Below, piece after piece: positions 35,401 to 43,341 of a stretch of DNA of 64,000 bases. Position 1 is the first letter of the stretch, and each line of letters starts with the position of its first letter. A program made the translations under genes and the position numbers. Below the pieces are notes generated by a model. The model was not told the origin of the DNA. It saw only the letters and a list, made by a program, of their open reading frames with translations, and searched no databases. This stretch comes from an uncultured Bacteroidales bacterium. GTDB taxonomy: Bacteria > Bacteroidota > Bacteroidia > Bacteroidales > P3. Location: contig CAMWNM010000002.1 in NCBI GenBank assembly GCA_947175635.1, positions 1 to 64,000 of the forward strand. The letters are read 5' to 3'.

Positions 35401-36104
35401 GCCAACACATCTTCCAGACGGCGCACAAAAGCGTCGTTCTCGCCCGTGCTTCCCATACCGTTCACCGGATCGGCAAAAAGAAACAGGACTGAACCGTCTT
35501 GTGAAAAAATACGGTCGGCATACAGTTCATAACCTGTCTGGTCGCCGAATCGCGCCAATCCCGTCAACAAAGGAGTACCTATGCCCAATGGATCACGCAA
35601 GCAAACCCTGCCCACAAACGCACCTGAGGGAGATGCCACCACATCAAAACAACGGCGAACCGCCGCTTCTACCGAATCAGCCTCCGACAAGGCTTCTATA
35701 CGTGCATAATCCGCCGTATCGAGAAATATCGGAAGATTATCGTAAATAAAGGCCATGCCCCTCTCTACCGCGTCCGCATCCGCCCCGGGCGTAATCCGGG
35801 AAAGCCAACCTTCCTCCACCAAAGGTTCCAAGGCTTCCAACACCTTGTCTGCGGCATCCATCATGGATTCCTTCTCCTCTCCCTCCACCAAGATGACGAT
35901 ACGGTCTGTAAGCCTCAGGTTTTCGAAAACCAACGACTGGCGGCGGCCTGTCTCGTTATCGGAAAAAAACGATGTTATATCTTCCACAAAGCGCATACGA
36001 AACGCCAACGCACCCATAACGAACACCCATACCGCAAGCAGCACATAAAGCAACGGCTTATGCAGGCAGAACCAATCGTATGTCTTTACAAAGAAGTTAC
36101 GCAT
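32397..36104 (-). CDS. Trifunctional MMPL exporter / lysophospholipid acyltransferase / SAM methyltransferase
   Basis: A 1235-residue fusion. Residues 1-800 are an RND/MMPL transporter with two sets of about six TM helices (for example IVVIVVISLSLRSKRAVLQIIMPALFGALFALGTL and LLSILPMLASWIIILGFMVLF) and two periplasmic loops. Residues about 860-1060 are a PlsC-type acyltransferase with H-x4-D in IANHQSVIDIL (near 890) and FPEGTRSEDG. Residues 1075-1235 form a class I methyltransferase with the SAM loop ITDIGCGYGARAL. Single chains of this order are known in Bacteroidota aryl polyene/flexirubin clusters. It would acylate a lipid carrier, methylate, and export the product. It overlaps both neighbours by a few bases. 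Confidence 0.87.
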   Translation of the reverse strand: MRNFFVKTYDWFCLHKPLLYVLLAVWVFVMGALAFRMRFVEDITSFFSDNETGRRQSLVFENLRLTDRIVILVEGEEKESMMDAADKVLEALEPLVEEGWLSRITPGADADAVERGMAFIYDNLPIFLDTADYARIEALSEADSVEAAVRRCFDVVASPSGAFVGRVCLRDPLGIGTPLLTGLARFGDQTGYELYADRIFSQDGSVLFLFADPVNGMGSTGENDAFVRRLEDVLAQVCRETEMEISYLGASAIAVYNARQIKSDTMFTLTVALIVVIVVISLSLRSKRAVLQIIMPALFGALFALGTLSLLQGQMSAIAMGAGAAIFGIALSYSIHFVSHHTHAENPRQVVAELAYPLTVGGFTTIGAFVSLLFTHSRLLQDFGAFAALALVGTTVFCLVFLPHFLSSGKSGQQGKLLHWIDRINSYPYERNKWLVGTLLLVLAVSAFFSDKVRFDGNLGNLNYEPIHLRSAEQKLEELTGSENSSVFLVSFAPTETQTQESCHELERCLQSLKKEGRISSFSTVDGYFVNAECQRQRIDYWNKYWEERRFPLCEKIKEAASAVGFSDQAFDAFGELLRKEYAVFDYSEEVLADVPLFSDFINVSDSGCLLVAKMELDKDEKPFVYDRISACPNTTVIDRGYYSNRMMEEINNDFYFILFVSSLLVSIALLLSYGRIELMLLSILPMLASWIIILGFMVLFDIPFNIVNIILSTFIFGIGDDFSIFIMDGLLCEYREGKKMFDAHKTAIFFSAFTTIVGLGALIFARHPAVRSIAVISVLGLSVVILVSYTLQPVLFRRLVSLPVQRGGFPYTLRDLARTIYAFLYFLLGCMAAQIMVLLSFCIPVSRSRKQYCLHVFICAFVRFFLQTIPSVKVRRLNPGGETFRKPAVIIANHQSVIDILLMLALTPKIVMVTNGWVWKSPVIGPIVRYLGCFHTANGYAAAVGQLRDKVSKGYSIAVFPEGTRSEDGSIARFHKGAFYLADELQLDIVPVLIYGAGMVSSKRQSFYIKPGRVLSQIEARLSYGSGFGNTYREQARAWNAWFRDRYAGLCDLNDRADNPYFRNALRRNFLYKGHGLTYRVMKQIRRDAYYDDLDRLLPRQAVITDIGCGYGARALMLGMLSRKRQITGFDADPEKIRLAQRFFMNKDNIGFAVLSEIPEKWQESDVFLISRIGKMPLMDVLRSCSLSLRPGGMVVIDAETAEGCESGIRVFAVSESLRETTEKNGVMVLTKRN

Positions 36105-37278
36105 GTTCCGGTTTACGTTTAATGATACCCAGAACAGCCAAGGCTACTAAAAAGACCGCCGTTCCGACAGTCAAGGCAAGCATAAGACTGCCCGCCACAT
36201 ACTGCCAGACGGACTGACGGACAATCGCAAATGAAATCTCATGCAGGGAAAAAACCGGCGCCGAGCCCGTTATCCATGCCCCGGCCATGAGGCTCCCGTA
36301 AAGGATAAAGGGAATGAGCGGCGGCACGCTGATGTTGGAAAACACAGCCGCCAACACTTTGTTGAGCCGAAAAAGATGGGCGGTAAACAACGCGAACACC
36401 AATTGATAGCCCCAAATCGGCAGGATTGCACAAGATGCGCCCCAGCCCATTGCTGCGGCAAGCCGTATGTTGCTTTCTTTCGAACGGATGATGTTTTCTT
36501 TGTTCAGCAAACGGAGAAAACGCCACGGATAATACCAAAGCAAAGCCTCTGCCACTAAAAAGGTATTCAGCACGCTTATCCTGAAAAAATCACGGAAAGG
36601 ACGGAAATGCGATATCCGTTCTCCTTCCGGCGCGTAATAGACCTTGATGGGAACATTCTCTACCCTTATGCCTCTCCATGCCGCACGGACAATAATCTCC
36701 ACCTCGAATTCGTAACGGGAGGTGCGCATTCTCAGGCCTTGCAACGCTTTTACCGGATACAGCCTGAATCCCGACTGGGTATCGGAAAGTCTGTGCCCCG
36801 TTTCCACACGAAACCAGAAATTGGAAAAACGGTTGGCGAAAGTGTTTCGGGGGGGCATATTTTCCGAAACCAGATCGCGCGCGCCTATCAACAAGCAAGC
36901 CTGACCGGCCGGGGATTCTGTAAAACTTGCCGCCTTGTCTAAAAAGACAGGAATATCGTCCGCATAATGCTGTCCGTCCGCATCCATGGTCAAGATATAG
37001 GAATATCCTTCTTCCGCCGCCAGTCTGAACGCTGTCTTCAAGGCATTTCCCTTTCCCCGGTTAACTGGCATCGTGATAACACGGATACCGTCTGTCCCTG
37101 CCAATTCTTCCGCCGTGGAATCTGTGGAACCGTCGTTTATCACCCATATCGTATCCGCATACCGTTTCACATCGGCAATAACACGGCCTATCGTGTTCCC
37201 ATTATTAAAAACAGGAATGACGACCACACAGCCGAGGCGCGAGGAAATTGCTTTATATGTTTGCGGATCCGTACTCAT
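36097..37278 (-). CDS. Family 2 glycosyltransferase fused to DUF2062
   Basis: 393 residues. Residues 15-240 are a dolichyl-phosphate-mannose-synthase-like GT2: VVIPVFNNGNTIGRVI, WVINDGSTDSTAEEL, and the DxD-like MDADGQHYADDI, then DTQSGFRLYPVKAL. Residues 260-390 are a DUF2062 membrane domain (AAAMGWGASCAILPIWGYQL, NISVPPLIPFILYGSLMAGAW). Such proteins recur in aryl polyene clusters and may transfer a sugar to the lipid carrier or the pigment at the inner membrane. The gene overlaps the MMPL fusion by 8 bases and starts 2 bases after the dehydratase gene's stop, which suggests tight co-translation. Confidence 0.85.
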   Translation of the reverse strand: MSTDPQTYKAISSRLGCVVVIPVFNNGNTIGRVIADVKRYADTIWVINDGSTDSTAEELAGTDGIRVITMPVNRGKGNALKTAFRLAAEEGYSYILTMDADGQHYADDIPVFLDKAASFTESPAGQACLLIGARDLVSENMPPRNTFANRFSNFWFRVETGHRLSDTQSGFRLYPVKALQGLRMRTSRYEFEVEIIVRAAWRGIRVENVPIKVYYAPEGERISHFRPFRDFFRISVLNTFLVAEALLWYYPWRFLRLLNKENIIRSKESNIRLAAAMGWGASCAILPIWGYQLVFALFTAHLFRLNKVLAAVFSNISVPPLIPFILYGSLMAGAWITGSAPVFSLHEISFAIVRQSVWQYVAGSLMLALTVGTAVFLVALAVLGIIKRKPEHA

Positions 37279-37280
37279 TT

Positions 37281-37637
37281 CTATTCCATCACCCTTACGG
37301 CAGCTGTTAATTTCAACACTTGCACACCCTGATAGAAAGCCTTTCCTTGCAATTTATTTTCCTTAACCGAAAAAGACACCTGCATTTTTTCACCCGCAAC
37401 GGGAACAACCGCAGAAAGGAACTTGCAAGACTTGATGGCGGAAAAAACAACCGGAGAACAGAGCGCTTTCGCGGCACATTCGCGAACCAAGCGTAGCGTA
37501 CATACGCCCGGCATTACGGGATTTCCCGGAAAATGCCCTTTAAAAACGGCGTGTTCCGGATTCAGTTCCGCTTCAAACAACCATGTTTCTTCCTGCCTGC
37601 CGCAATCCGTGAGGCGGTACAATTCTTCCGGATTCAT
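37281..37637 (-). CDS. FabZ-like 3-hydroxyacyl-ACP dehydratase
   Basis: A 118-residue hotdog protein. FKGHFPGNPVMPGVCTLRLVREC at about residues 33-55 is the FabZ/FabA signature with catalytic His, though the acidic partner usually found in the following helix is replaced by sequence lacking the typical Glu (RLVRECAAK keeps a Glu). It would dehydrate 3-hydroxyacyl-ACP to the trans-2-enoyl form; in an aryl polyene pathway with no enoyl reductase, each cycle leaves a double bond. The gene overlaps LolA by 4 bases. It is shorter than housekeeping FabZ. Confidence 0.75.
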   Translation of the reverse strand: MNPEELYRLTDCGRQEETWLFEAELNPEHAVFKGHFPGNPVMPGVCTLRLVRECAAKALCSPVVFSAIKSCKFLSAVVPVAGEKMQVSFSVKENKLQGKAFYQGVQVLKLTAAVRVME

Positions 37638-38266
37638 TGTCTTTCTATTTTAAAAAGCCCGTCCGGAACCGGATTGCCGAAACGTTTGCCGCTGAAACGA
37701 TAAAGCGTGTAATCATCCGAATGTTCGGTCATCTTCAGCATATCCAAAGACATATCCTTTTTTGAAAACACCAATAAAAGGCTTTTCAAGCCGGTTTTCC
37801 GCTTGGGTTGCAATTCCAGTTCGTAATGTTTTTCCTTTACTTCCAACTTAGGCACAAAACCCGCCGTAAGCCCGGAAAGATCGGCCGCCATACAGGAGGA
37901 GAGTATGCGTTTCAACTCTTTGAGCATGGGATTCGACTGCATCTTCACCACTGAGGTCTTGCCCGAAGAAGTGATCCGGAAATACTCGCCGTTCATCGTA
38001 ATGTCATCACCGTCCGAGAAGCCGAGCCGTATGTTGTCGGGGCGTTTGTAATAAAAATCACCTGTTTTACGCACAGCCTCTTTCAGCACCGCGGTCTTCC
38101 TTATCTGCTCGAACTTACAGGAAATGGTCTCCACCTTGCTGTTCTTTTCCAACAGTTCGGACTCAAACATTTGCCATTCCGGGGTATTTTCCTGTGCTTG
38201 CAACGCACAAGAGAACATAGCTCCTGAAAAAAGGCCGCATATCCACCAAAAGGCTTTAATTTTCAT
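37634..38266 (-). CDS. LolA-like outer membrane lipoprotein carrier
   Basis: A 210-residue periplasmic protein with signal peptide (WWICGLFSGAMFSCALQAQ) and LolA fold: ISCKFEQIRKTAVLKEAVRKTGDFYYKRPDNIRLGF, GEYFRITSSGKTSVV, and the C-terminal DYTLYRFSG. LolA shuttles lipid-modified molecules through the periplasm. In aryl polyene clusters a dedicated LolA homologue is thought to carry the polyene lipid to the outer membrane. It starts inside the last codons of the deacetylase gene (11-base overlap). Confidence 0.85.
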   Translation of the reverse strand: MKIKAFWWICGLFSGAMFSCALQAQENTPEWQMFESELLEKNSKVETISCKFEQIRKTAVLKEAVRKTGDFYYKRPDNIRLGFSDGDDITMNGEYFRITSSGKTSVVKMQSNPMLKELKRILSSCMAADLSGLTAGFVPKLEVKEKHYELELQPKRKTGLKSLLLVFSKKDMSLDMLKMTEHSDDYTLYRFSGKRFGNPVPDGLFKIERQ

Positions 38267-38963
38267 AGACCTTTATATTTGATAGTTGATCCAATCCCAC
38301 AATTTCATAACCTTTTTCACGTGCGGTCATGATAAAGCCCTCCACAAGGCTGTCGGCTTTATCGCAACGGTCGTGAAGCAACACCACCGCACCGGGATGC
38401 AGTCCCCTCAGCAGACGCCTCCGGATCCGCTCCCGCGAGACGCGCCTGCGTGTATCGAACGCTCTCAGGCTCCACCCCACCGTCTGATACTCTCCCGCAC
38501 GTACCGCCGCCGCAACAGCGGGATTGGTAACGCCGAAAGGAGGACGGAACAAACAAACCGTTTTCCCGGTAATGGCTTTCAATATATCACGTGTCTTTTC
38601 CAGTTCGGCCGCTATCCTCACGCGGTTTGCGAAAGGAAAAAGCCCCGTATGGGTAAGGGAATGGGAGCCTATGATATGCCCTTCCCTCACCATGCGCCGC
38701 ACCAGTTCGGGATGCCTTCCGGCCTTTTCCCCTATCAGAAAGAAAGCCGCCTTGACGTGATGCCGTGCCAAAACATCCAGCACCCGTGCCGTCATGGTCT
38801 CATCAGGCCCGTCATCGAACGTGAGGGCTATCTTTCTTTCCATACCCTGACCACGGCAAAATGCCTTTACATACACCTTGCTGTCTATAAAGAACGAGGC
38901 GTAATAACCGAAAGAAAGCAGTAAAACTGCAAAAACAAGCAATATATAGACGGTTACAGGCAT
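38256..38963 (-). CDS. NodB-type polysaccharide deacetylase family protein
   Basis: 235 residues with one N-terminal membrane anchor (VYILLVFAVLLLSFGYYASFF) and a NodB carbohydrate-esterase 4 domain: ALTFDDGPDETMT (catalytic Asp and metal-binding Asp), SHSLTHTGLFPF (metal-binding His pair), LFRPPFGVTNP and VVLLHDR. The active site seems intact. It would deacetylate an N- or O-acetylated sugar or lipid head group on the periplasmic face, perhaps the glycan joined by the neighbouring GT2. It starts inside the 3' end of the ketosynthase-like gene (10-base overlap). Confidence 0.85.
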   Translation of the reverse strand: MPVTVYILLVFAVLLLSFGYYASFFIDSKVYVKAFCRGQGMERKIALTFDDGPDETMTARVLDVLARHHVKAAFFLIGEKAGRHPELVRRMVREGHIIGSHSLTHTGLFPFANRVRIAAELEKTRDILKAITGKTVCLFRPPFGVTNPAVAAAVRAGEYQTVGWSLRAFDTRRRVSRERIRRRLLRGLHPGAVVLLHDRCDKADSLVEGFIMTAREKGYEIVGLDQLSNIKVYEN

Positions 38964-39751
38964 TGCAATACGATAATGGTCGGCTCTTTGCCGAAATAAT
39001 CATTATAAACCACCACTTCCGGAGCCCCTTTCCGTATCTCTTCCACCGCCTTGGCAAAGCGCATGGCCGAACAACAAGGATAAACCGTTTTATCCAAAGA
39101 ACGCCATACCCGCGTACCGGATCCCGCAGCGTATTTTTCCCTGCATTGCCTTTCCGACAAAGGCGAAGGAAGAAACTCCACCTTGCTGATTCTGGCGATG
39201 CTGTTTGAGGTAGCCGTAGCAGTTAAAAGGGTGAACACCGCACCCTCTCCGTCTTCCGCACCACGCCAAAAACCCATACGTTCCATGATATGGTGCTGGG
39301 TAGGTGTACTTTCATCAAAAGCACCGGCCAACACGCGGCAGGCATCGCCCTCCTTCAATTGCAGCATCGCATCGGTCAACGCGCTTTCAAAACTGCGTCC
39401 CCGATGCACGTAGGTCATATTGTAACAATGGTTTCCGGCCAACAAAGCTATCTGCGCTCCCACCGTATTGAACGTAGACTGTATAAAAGGCGTCGGATTA
39501 AGCATTTGCCCGTCCGTACGGTGTATCTGCTCCAGAAAACGTTCGCTGTCTGCCAGACAGCCCAAACCTGTTGCCGTAACTATGGCATCCAATTCCGCAA
39601 TGCCTGGAACACCGCCGGTACATTCAAACGCCGTTGCCGTGGCCATCTTCACGATCCGGCTCATGCGGCGGCGCAAAGTGGCGTCCGGCACCACTTCCTT
39701 GATGTCGTGCGTCAGATTAAGATGCGTTGCCACTGCTTCTATATAACACAT
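38954..39751 (-). CDS. Ketosynthase-like chain-length factor (KS without active Cys)
   Basis: 265 residues with only the N-terminal part of a ketosynthase (Ketoacyl-synt_2 family). GVPGIAELDAIVTATGLGCLADSERFL and NPTPFIQSTFNTVGAQIALL give the fold, but the position where a catalytic Cys should be is FNTVGAQ, without Cys. DESTPTQHHIMERMGFW replaces the usual His motif. Such proteins act as chain-length factor partners of active ketosynthases in aryl polyene and type II polyketide systems. Its stop overlaps the deacetylase start, and it begins 7 bases after the active ketosynthase gene that is probably its partner. Confidence 0.78.
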   Translation of the reverse strand: MCYIEAVATHLNLTHDIKEVVPDATLRRRMSRIVKMATATAFECTGGVPGIAELDAIVTATGLGCLADSERFLEQIHRTDGQMLNPTPFIQSTFNTVGAQIALLAGNHCYNMTYVHRGRSFESALTDAMLQLKEGDACRVLAGAFDESTPTQHHIMERMGFWRGAEDGEGAVFTLLTATATSNSIARISKVEFLPSPLSERQCREKYAAGSGTRVWRSLDKTVYPCCSAMRFAKAVEEIRKGAPEVVVYNDYFGKEPTIIVLQCL

Positions 39752-39758
39752 ACCGGCT

Positions 39759-40937
39759 TCAGTCTTTAGAAAACAACAACGAGGTACAATTTCCGCCGAA
39801 ACCCAAGGAATTGGAAAGCACGTAATGAAGCGGCGCTTCCCTTCGTTCCGTTACGGGAATCAGGCCTGTTTCCTCGATCGGACGAGAAAAATTCAAGTTG
39901 GGACAGATAACACCCCGATGCAGGGCCTGTACCGAAAAGACGGCCTCCATTCCACCTGCCGCCGCCAAAGTATGCCCCGTAAAACCTTTGGTGGAACTGA
40001 ACGGCGGCACCTTGTTGGCGAACAACCGACACAAAGCGCGGCTTTCCGAGAGGTCGTTGTTGGGTGTACCGGTTCCATGCGCGTTCACGTAATCTATTTT
40101 GTCGGCCGCCACGCCCACCTTGCGCAACGTGTCTGACATAGCCTTGTAACAACCCTCTCCGGAAGCGGAAGATGCCGTCTGATGATAGGCGTCGTTGGCG
40201 TTCGCACCCCCTGCGAGATAAGCGTAAGGTTCTTTTTGCAAGGTATCCTCCCGTTGCAACACGATATAACCCGCGCCTTCTCCCAGATTCAATCCGGCAC
40301 GGTCGGCATCGAACGGACGGCAGGGCTGTTTATCCAATATCATCAACGAACCGAACCCGCCGAGCGTAAACAGGCTCAGTGCTTCTGTCCCACCAGCCAC
40401 CATCCTGTCGGCAATACCGCAACGGATAAGTCTCGCCGCTGTTAAAACGGCATTGGCAGCCGATGAACAGGCCGTGCTGACGGTAGTGGTATAGCCTTCT
40501 ATGCCGCAATGGCGAACAATAGCCAAAGTGGAAGCCGCGCAATCGTGCATCGCCACCTCCCGCAACCTCCCCCGTTCCGGATCGGCAAGATAATCGGCAT
40601 AAAAGATTTCTGTCCTGTCCATGCCGCCCACCGACGTGCCCGAAACCAAACCCGTACGCAAGCTTTTGCCCTCTCCGCTGTCAGCCAAAGCTTCCTGCAC
40701 CGCCAATATGCCCAATAATGCCGTCCGCGAATACACGCAATACTCTCCCACTCCTGCCCGCAATGCCAATTCCTCATTGGAAAAAGGCACTTCGCCTACA
40801 GGTACGGCAAGCGAAACCGGCAAAAAGCGGGATTCGGAAACGATACCGCTTTCCTCCCGGCCTATGGCAACCATATTCGCCTCCACTCCGATGCCGAGGG
40901 AAGAAACGATACCCATACCGCTAACGGCAATCCTCAT
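39759..40937 (-). CDS. Beta-ketoacyl-ACP synthase (active-site complete)
   Basis: A 392-residue condensing enzyme of the FabF/KAS II type. Cys157 in STACSSAANAVL is the nucleophile; His residues in NAHGTGTPNND and GFTGHTLAAAGGMEAV complete the triad. It extends the acyl-ACP by two carbons from malonyl-ACP. The adjacent cysteine-less ketosynthase is the likely heterodimer partner, and the ACP gene lies 1 base upstream. Together they form the classic minimal set KS-CLF-ACP. Confidence 0.87.
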   Translation of the reverse strand: MRIAVSGMGIVSSLGIGVEANMVAIGREESGIVSESRFLPVSLAVPVGEVPFSNEELALRAGVGEYCVYSRTALLGILAVQEALADSGEGKSLRTGLVSGTSVGGMDRTEIFYADYLADPERGRLREVAMHDCAASTLAIVRHCGIEGYTTTVSTACSSAANAVLTAARLIRCGIADRMVAGGTEALSLFTLGGFGSLMILDKQPCRPFDADRAGLNLGEGAGYIVLQREDTLQKEPYAYLAGGANANDAYHQTASSASGEGCYKAMSDTLRKVGVAADKIDYVNAHGTGTPNNDLSESRALCRLFANKVPPFSSTKGFTGHTLAAAGGMEAVFSVQALHRGVICPNLNFSRPIEETGLIPVTERREAPLHYVLSNSLGFGGNCTSLLFSKD

Positions 40938-40938
40938 C

Positions 40939-41196
40939 TTACCTGCGGTTTTTGGCGATGTATCCGGCCAAAGTTTCCACCGAATAGAAAACCGGTTTAG
41001 CCTCCGCCGAATTTTGCAGCTTGATGCCGTAATGCTTTTCTAAAATCAGGATTATCTCCAAGGCATCGATCGAATCCAGTCCGAGCCCTTCTTCTCCGAA
41101 TAGGGGGGCCTTGCTGTCGATGTCTTCCGCCGTGATGTCTTCCAGATTCAATTCCCGTATCAAATGCTCTTTGAGTTCCCGAATCAATGATTCCAT
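40939..41196 (-). CDS. Acyl carrier protein (first of two)
   Basis: An 85-residue phosphopantetheine-binding protein. Ser42 in GLGLDSIDALEI is the attachment site in the normal D-S-I context. The protein is acidic except for a basic tail (YIAKNRR). It lies between two ketosynthase genes and should hold the growing aryl polyene. The 37-base gap upstream is A+T rich and may hold a weak internal start. Confidence 0.88.
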   Translation of the reverse strand: MESLIRELKEHLIRELNLEDITAEDIDSKAPLFGEEGLGLDSIDALEIILILEKHYGIKLQNSAEAKPVFYSVETLAGYIAKNRR

Positions 41197-41233
41197 ATTT
41201 TATTTCGTTTTACGATGAATATTATCAATTAAT

Positions 41234-42913
41234 TTATTTCCTTTCAATCCATTTCAGGCGGACATCCCATTTTCCGTCCATAAAATCGCACCAACCGCAG
41301 ACCGCCGCCTTGGCATATCCGCCGGCAATCAGCAACCGGGCGTAACCTTCCGCCTGGCCGGTGTCCTGATTCTCGATAAAAAACGTGTTGTCTCCTTGTA
41401 TCTTATGGCGGATGCAGACTTCGCCCGCCGCCACATTGGGCAACGTATAAACGAACACAGCCGGCGAAACAGGCTCCGTTTTTTGATCCAGAATCCGCTG
41501 ATGCAGCAAGTCCGTATCCAAAGATGCCGCCCTGTTGGCAAGCACTATCGCTACCTCTTCGGGGGCAAGTCCCTTTTCCGCCAAAGAACCTCCTATCAAG
41601 CGTTCCGCAGCCACGTATGCGGCTTTTGAAAGGTCGCTCATCTTGTAGAACTTCATGTTGGGCGATTGCAGTTTTTTGAATTCCTCCCGTATGAATTCGG
41701 CAAACGGTTTGTCTGACAAAGGCAAGGTATAAACAGAAGTTTCCCTCACTTGGAAAGCATTGCTCCGGGGTAAAACCCGATGCGTTTCACCCTCGAGGGA
41801 AAGTACAACGGCGGCATTGCAACCGCCGAAACCCGATGCGGTCTTTACACAATGATTCCCTTTCAGCCGGCTATGGCAGGCCGAAACATGGAGAGGACAC
41901 GGAACACCCATTTCCGAAAAGCCCTTCGTGCCATACACGATACCATCGCGCAAGGCCTGCGCGCTGATTACGGTCTCCACCACCCCCGATGCCCCGAGCG
42001 TATGCCCGATATAACCTTTCAGGCTGTTGAGCGGAACATGTTCCAAGCCCGCAAGATGAATGGCTTTACTTTCCATTTCATCGTTGTAGAGCGTAGCCGT
42101 ACCGTGGGTATTGACCATCGCCACTTCCCGCGGATCTATGCCTGCCTGCCGCATAGCCGCGCGGATGGCGTAATACAGTCCGTCGCCCGTACGGGAGGGC
42201 CCCGATATATGATTGGCATCGTTCGTTACCGCTCCACCGGAAAGTTCAACCGCCGGTTCCAACGCCTCGCTTTTCCGGGTCGTCAGCAAAAGGGCTCCGC
42301 AGGCCTCGCCCAACGACAAACCGTCACGGTCTTTGTCGTAAGGACGGCATGGTTGGCCGCTCACAGACTTGAATGCACCAAAACCCTCGGCAATAAAGGC
42401 CGAAAGCATATCGCAACCGGCCACCACCACACGGCCGCACACTCCGCTCAAAAGCAAACGTTGTCCCACCACAAGCGCCGAAACACCCGATATGCAGGCG
42501 TTCGACACCGTTATCGGCAAAAACGCGGCATTGAAATAAGCGGCGATCCTTCGGGCGCATTCTCCCAAGAAAGCCTCTGACGGCGGTTCGTTTCCACAAT
42601 TCGCGATACGGTCTATATTACCTTTTGTGGAAGAAAAGACAAACCGCACATCCTTGTCTGCAAGATCAATTCCCGATTGCGCCTGCACCGACTCTATGGC
42701 GCGGATAACGCAGGTCTCAAGCCTGGTATAGCCATCTATTGGCTCCATGGATGCAATCCGTCCGCAAACCATCCCCAAGGATTCATCCATACACAAACCC
42801 GTACGGTATTCCCGTATGGAAGAAAGCGTATCCCGCTTGTTCCCCAAAGCCGTTACGATACTGTCGGCTCCCAGCCAGACATGCCTTATTTCTTCAGCCA
42901 TTTTTCTCTCCAT
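41234..42913 (-). CDS. Beta-ketoacyl-ACP synthase with C-terminal ketosynthase-like extension
   Basis: 559 residues. The first 400 form a condensing enzyme with Cys140 in SNACISGVSALVVGQ, His in VNTHGTATLYND and KGYIGHTLGASG. An added C-terminal domain of about 150 residues (KFYKMSDLSKAAYVAAERL, then VFVYTLPNVAAGEVCIRHKIQGDNTFF) looks like part of a second ketosynthase N-terminal region without a catalytic Cys, that is, a fused partial chain-length-factor-like piece. Two starts (MERK, MAEE) lie inside the upstream thioesterase gene's end; the first is used here. Probably an extension or priming step of the polyene. Confidence 0.78.
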   Translation of the reverse strand: MERKMAEEIRHVWLGADSIVTALGNKRDTLSSIREYRTGLCMDESLGMVCGRIASMEPIDGYTRLETCVIRAIESVQAQSGIDLADKDVRFVFSSTKGNIDRIANCGNEPPSEAFLGECARRIAAYFNAAFLPITVSNACISGVSALVVGQRLLLSGVCGRVVVAGCDMLSAFIAEGFGAFKSVSGQPCRPYDKDRDGLSLGEACGALLLTTRKSEALEPAVELSGGAVTNDANHISGPSRTGDGLYYAIRAAMRQAGIDPREVAMVNTHGTATLYNDEMESKAIHLAGLEHVPLNSLKGYIGHTLGASGVVETVISAQALRDGIVYGTKGFSEMGVPCPLHVSACHSRLKGNHCVKTASGFGGCNAAVVLSLEGETHRVLPRSNAFQVRETSVYTLPLSDKPFAEFIREEFKKLQSPNMKFYKMSDLSKAAYVAAERLIGGSLAEKGLAPEEVAIVLANRAASLDTDLLHQRILDQKTEPVSPAVFVYTLPNVAAGEVCIRHKIQGDNTFFIENQDTGQAEGYARLLIAGGYAKAAVCGWCDFMDGKWDVRLKWIERK

Positions 42914-43341
42914 TTGGCCAAAAACGGCGGAACTGTCAGGCTCAGTTCTCCGCTTTCATCCACAAATACCTGCATGGAACTTCCCCTTGCCGCCACCGCA
43001 CCATCCGAATCGCGCCGTATGGTGTATTCAAAACACAGTTTGGCAGCCACCGTATCGATATAAAGAATCTCCACCGTGGCCGTATCGCCTACCGAAAGCG
43101 GGCGAAGGAACTGCAACTGCAAATCCACCACGGGTGCCGTATAGCCGCTTCGGTATATATCCATATAACCGATACCTCCGAAATGGCGGCCGAAAGCCTC
43201 GCGTGCATCTTCAAAATAGCGTACATACTCGCCATGCCACACAATCTTCATCGAATCCACTTCGCTGAAACGGACCCGTATCTGAACCGAATGGCGCAAA
43301 AGCGCTTCTCCCTTATTCCGTTTTGTCCTGTTCGGCAACAT
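42886..43341 (-). CDS. 4-hydroxybenzoyl-CoA-type thioesterase
   Basis: A 151-residue hotdog thioesterase of the 4HBT/YbgC class: IRVRFSEVDSMKIVWHGEYVRYFEDAREAFG holds the catalytic acid and the His-x2-Tyr pattern, followed by VVDLQLQFLRPLSVGDTA. It would release an aryl or polyene chain from ACP or CoA, or proofread stalled chains. Its first codons overlap the upstream dehydratase by 29 bases and its stop overlaps the following ketosynthase, in line with one polycistronic message. Confidence 0.82.
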   Translation of the reverse strand: MLPNRTKRNKGEALLRHSVQIRVRFSEVDSMKIVWHGEYVRYFEDAREAFGRHFGGIGYMDIYRSGYTAPVVDLQLQFLRPLSVGDTATVEILYIDTVAAKLCFEYTIRRDSDGAVAARGSSMQVFVDESGELSLTVPPFLAKWREKWLKK

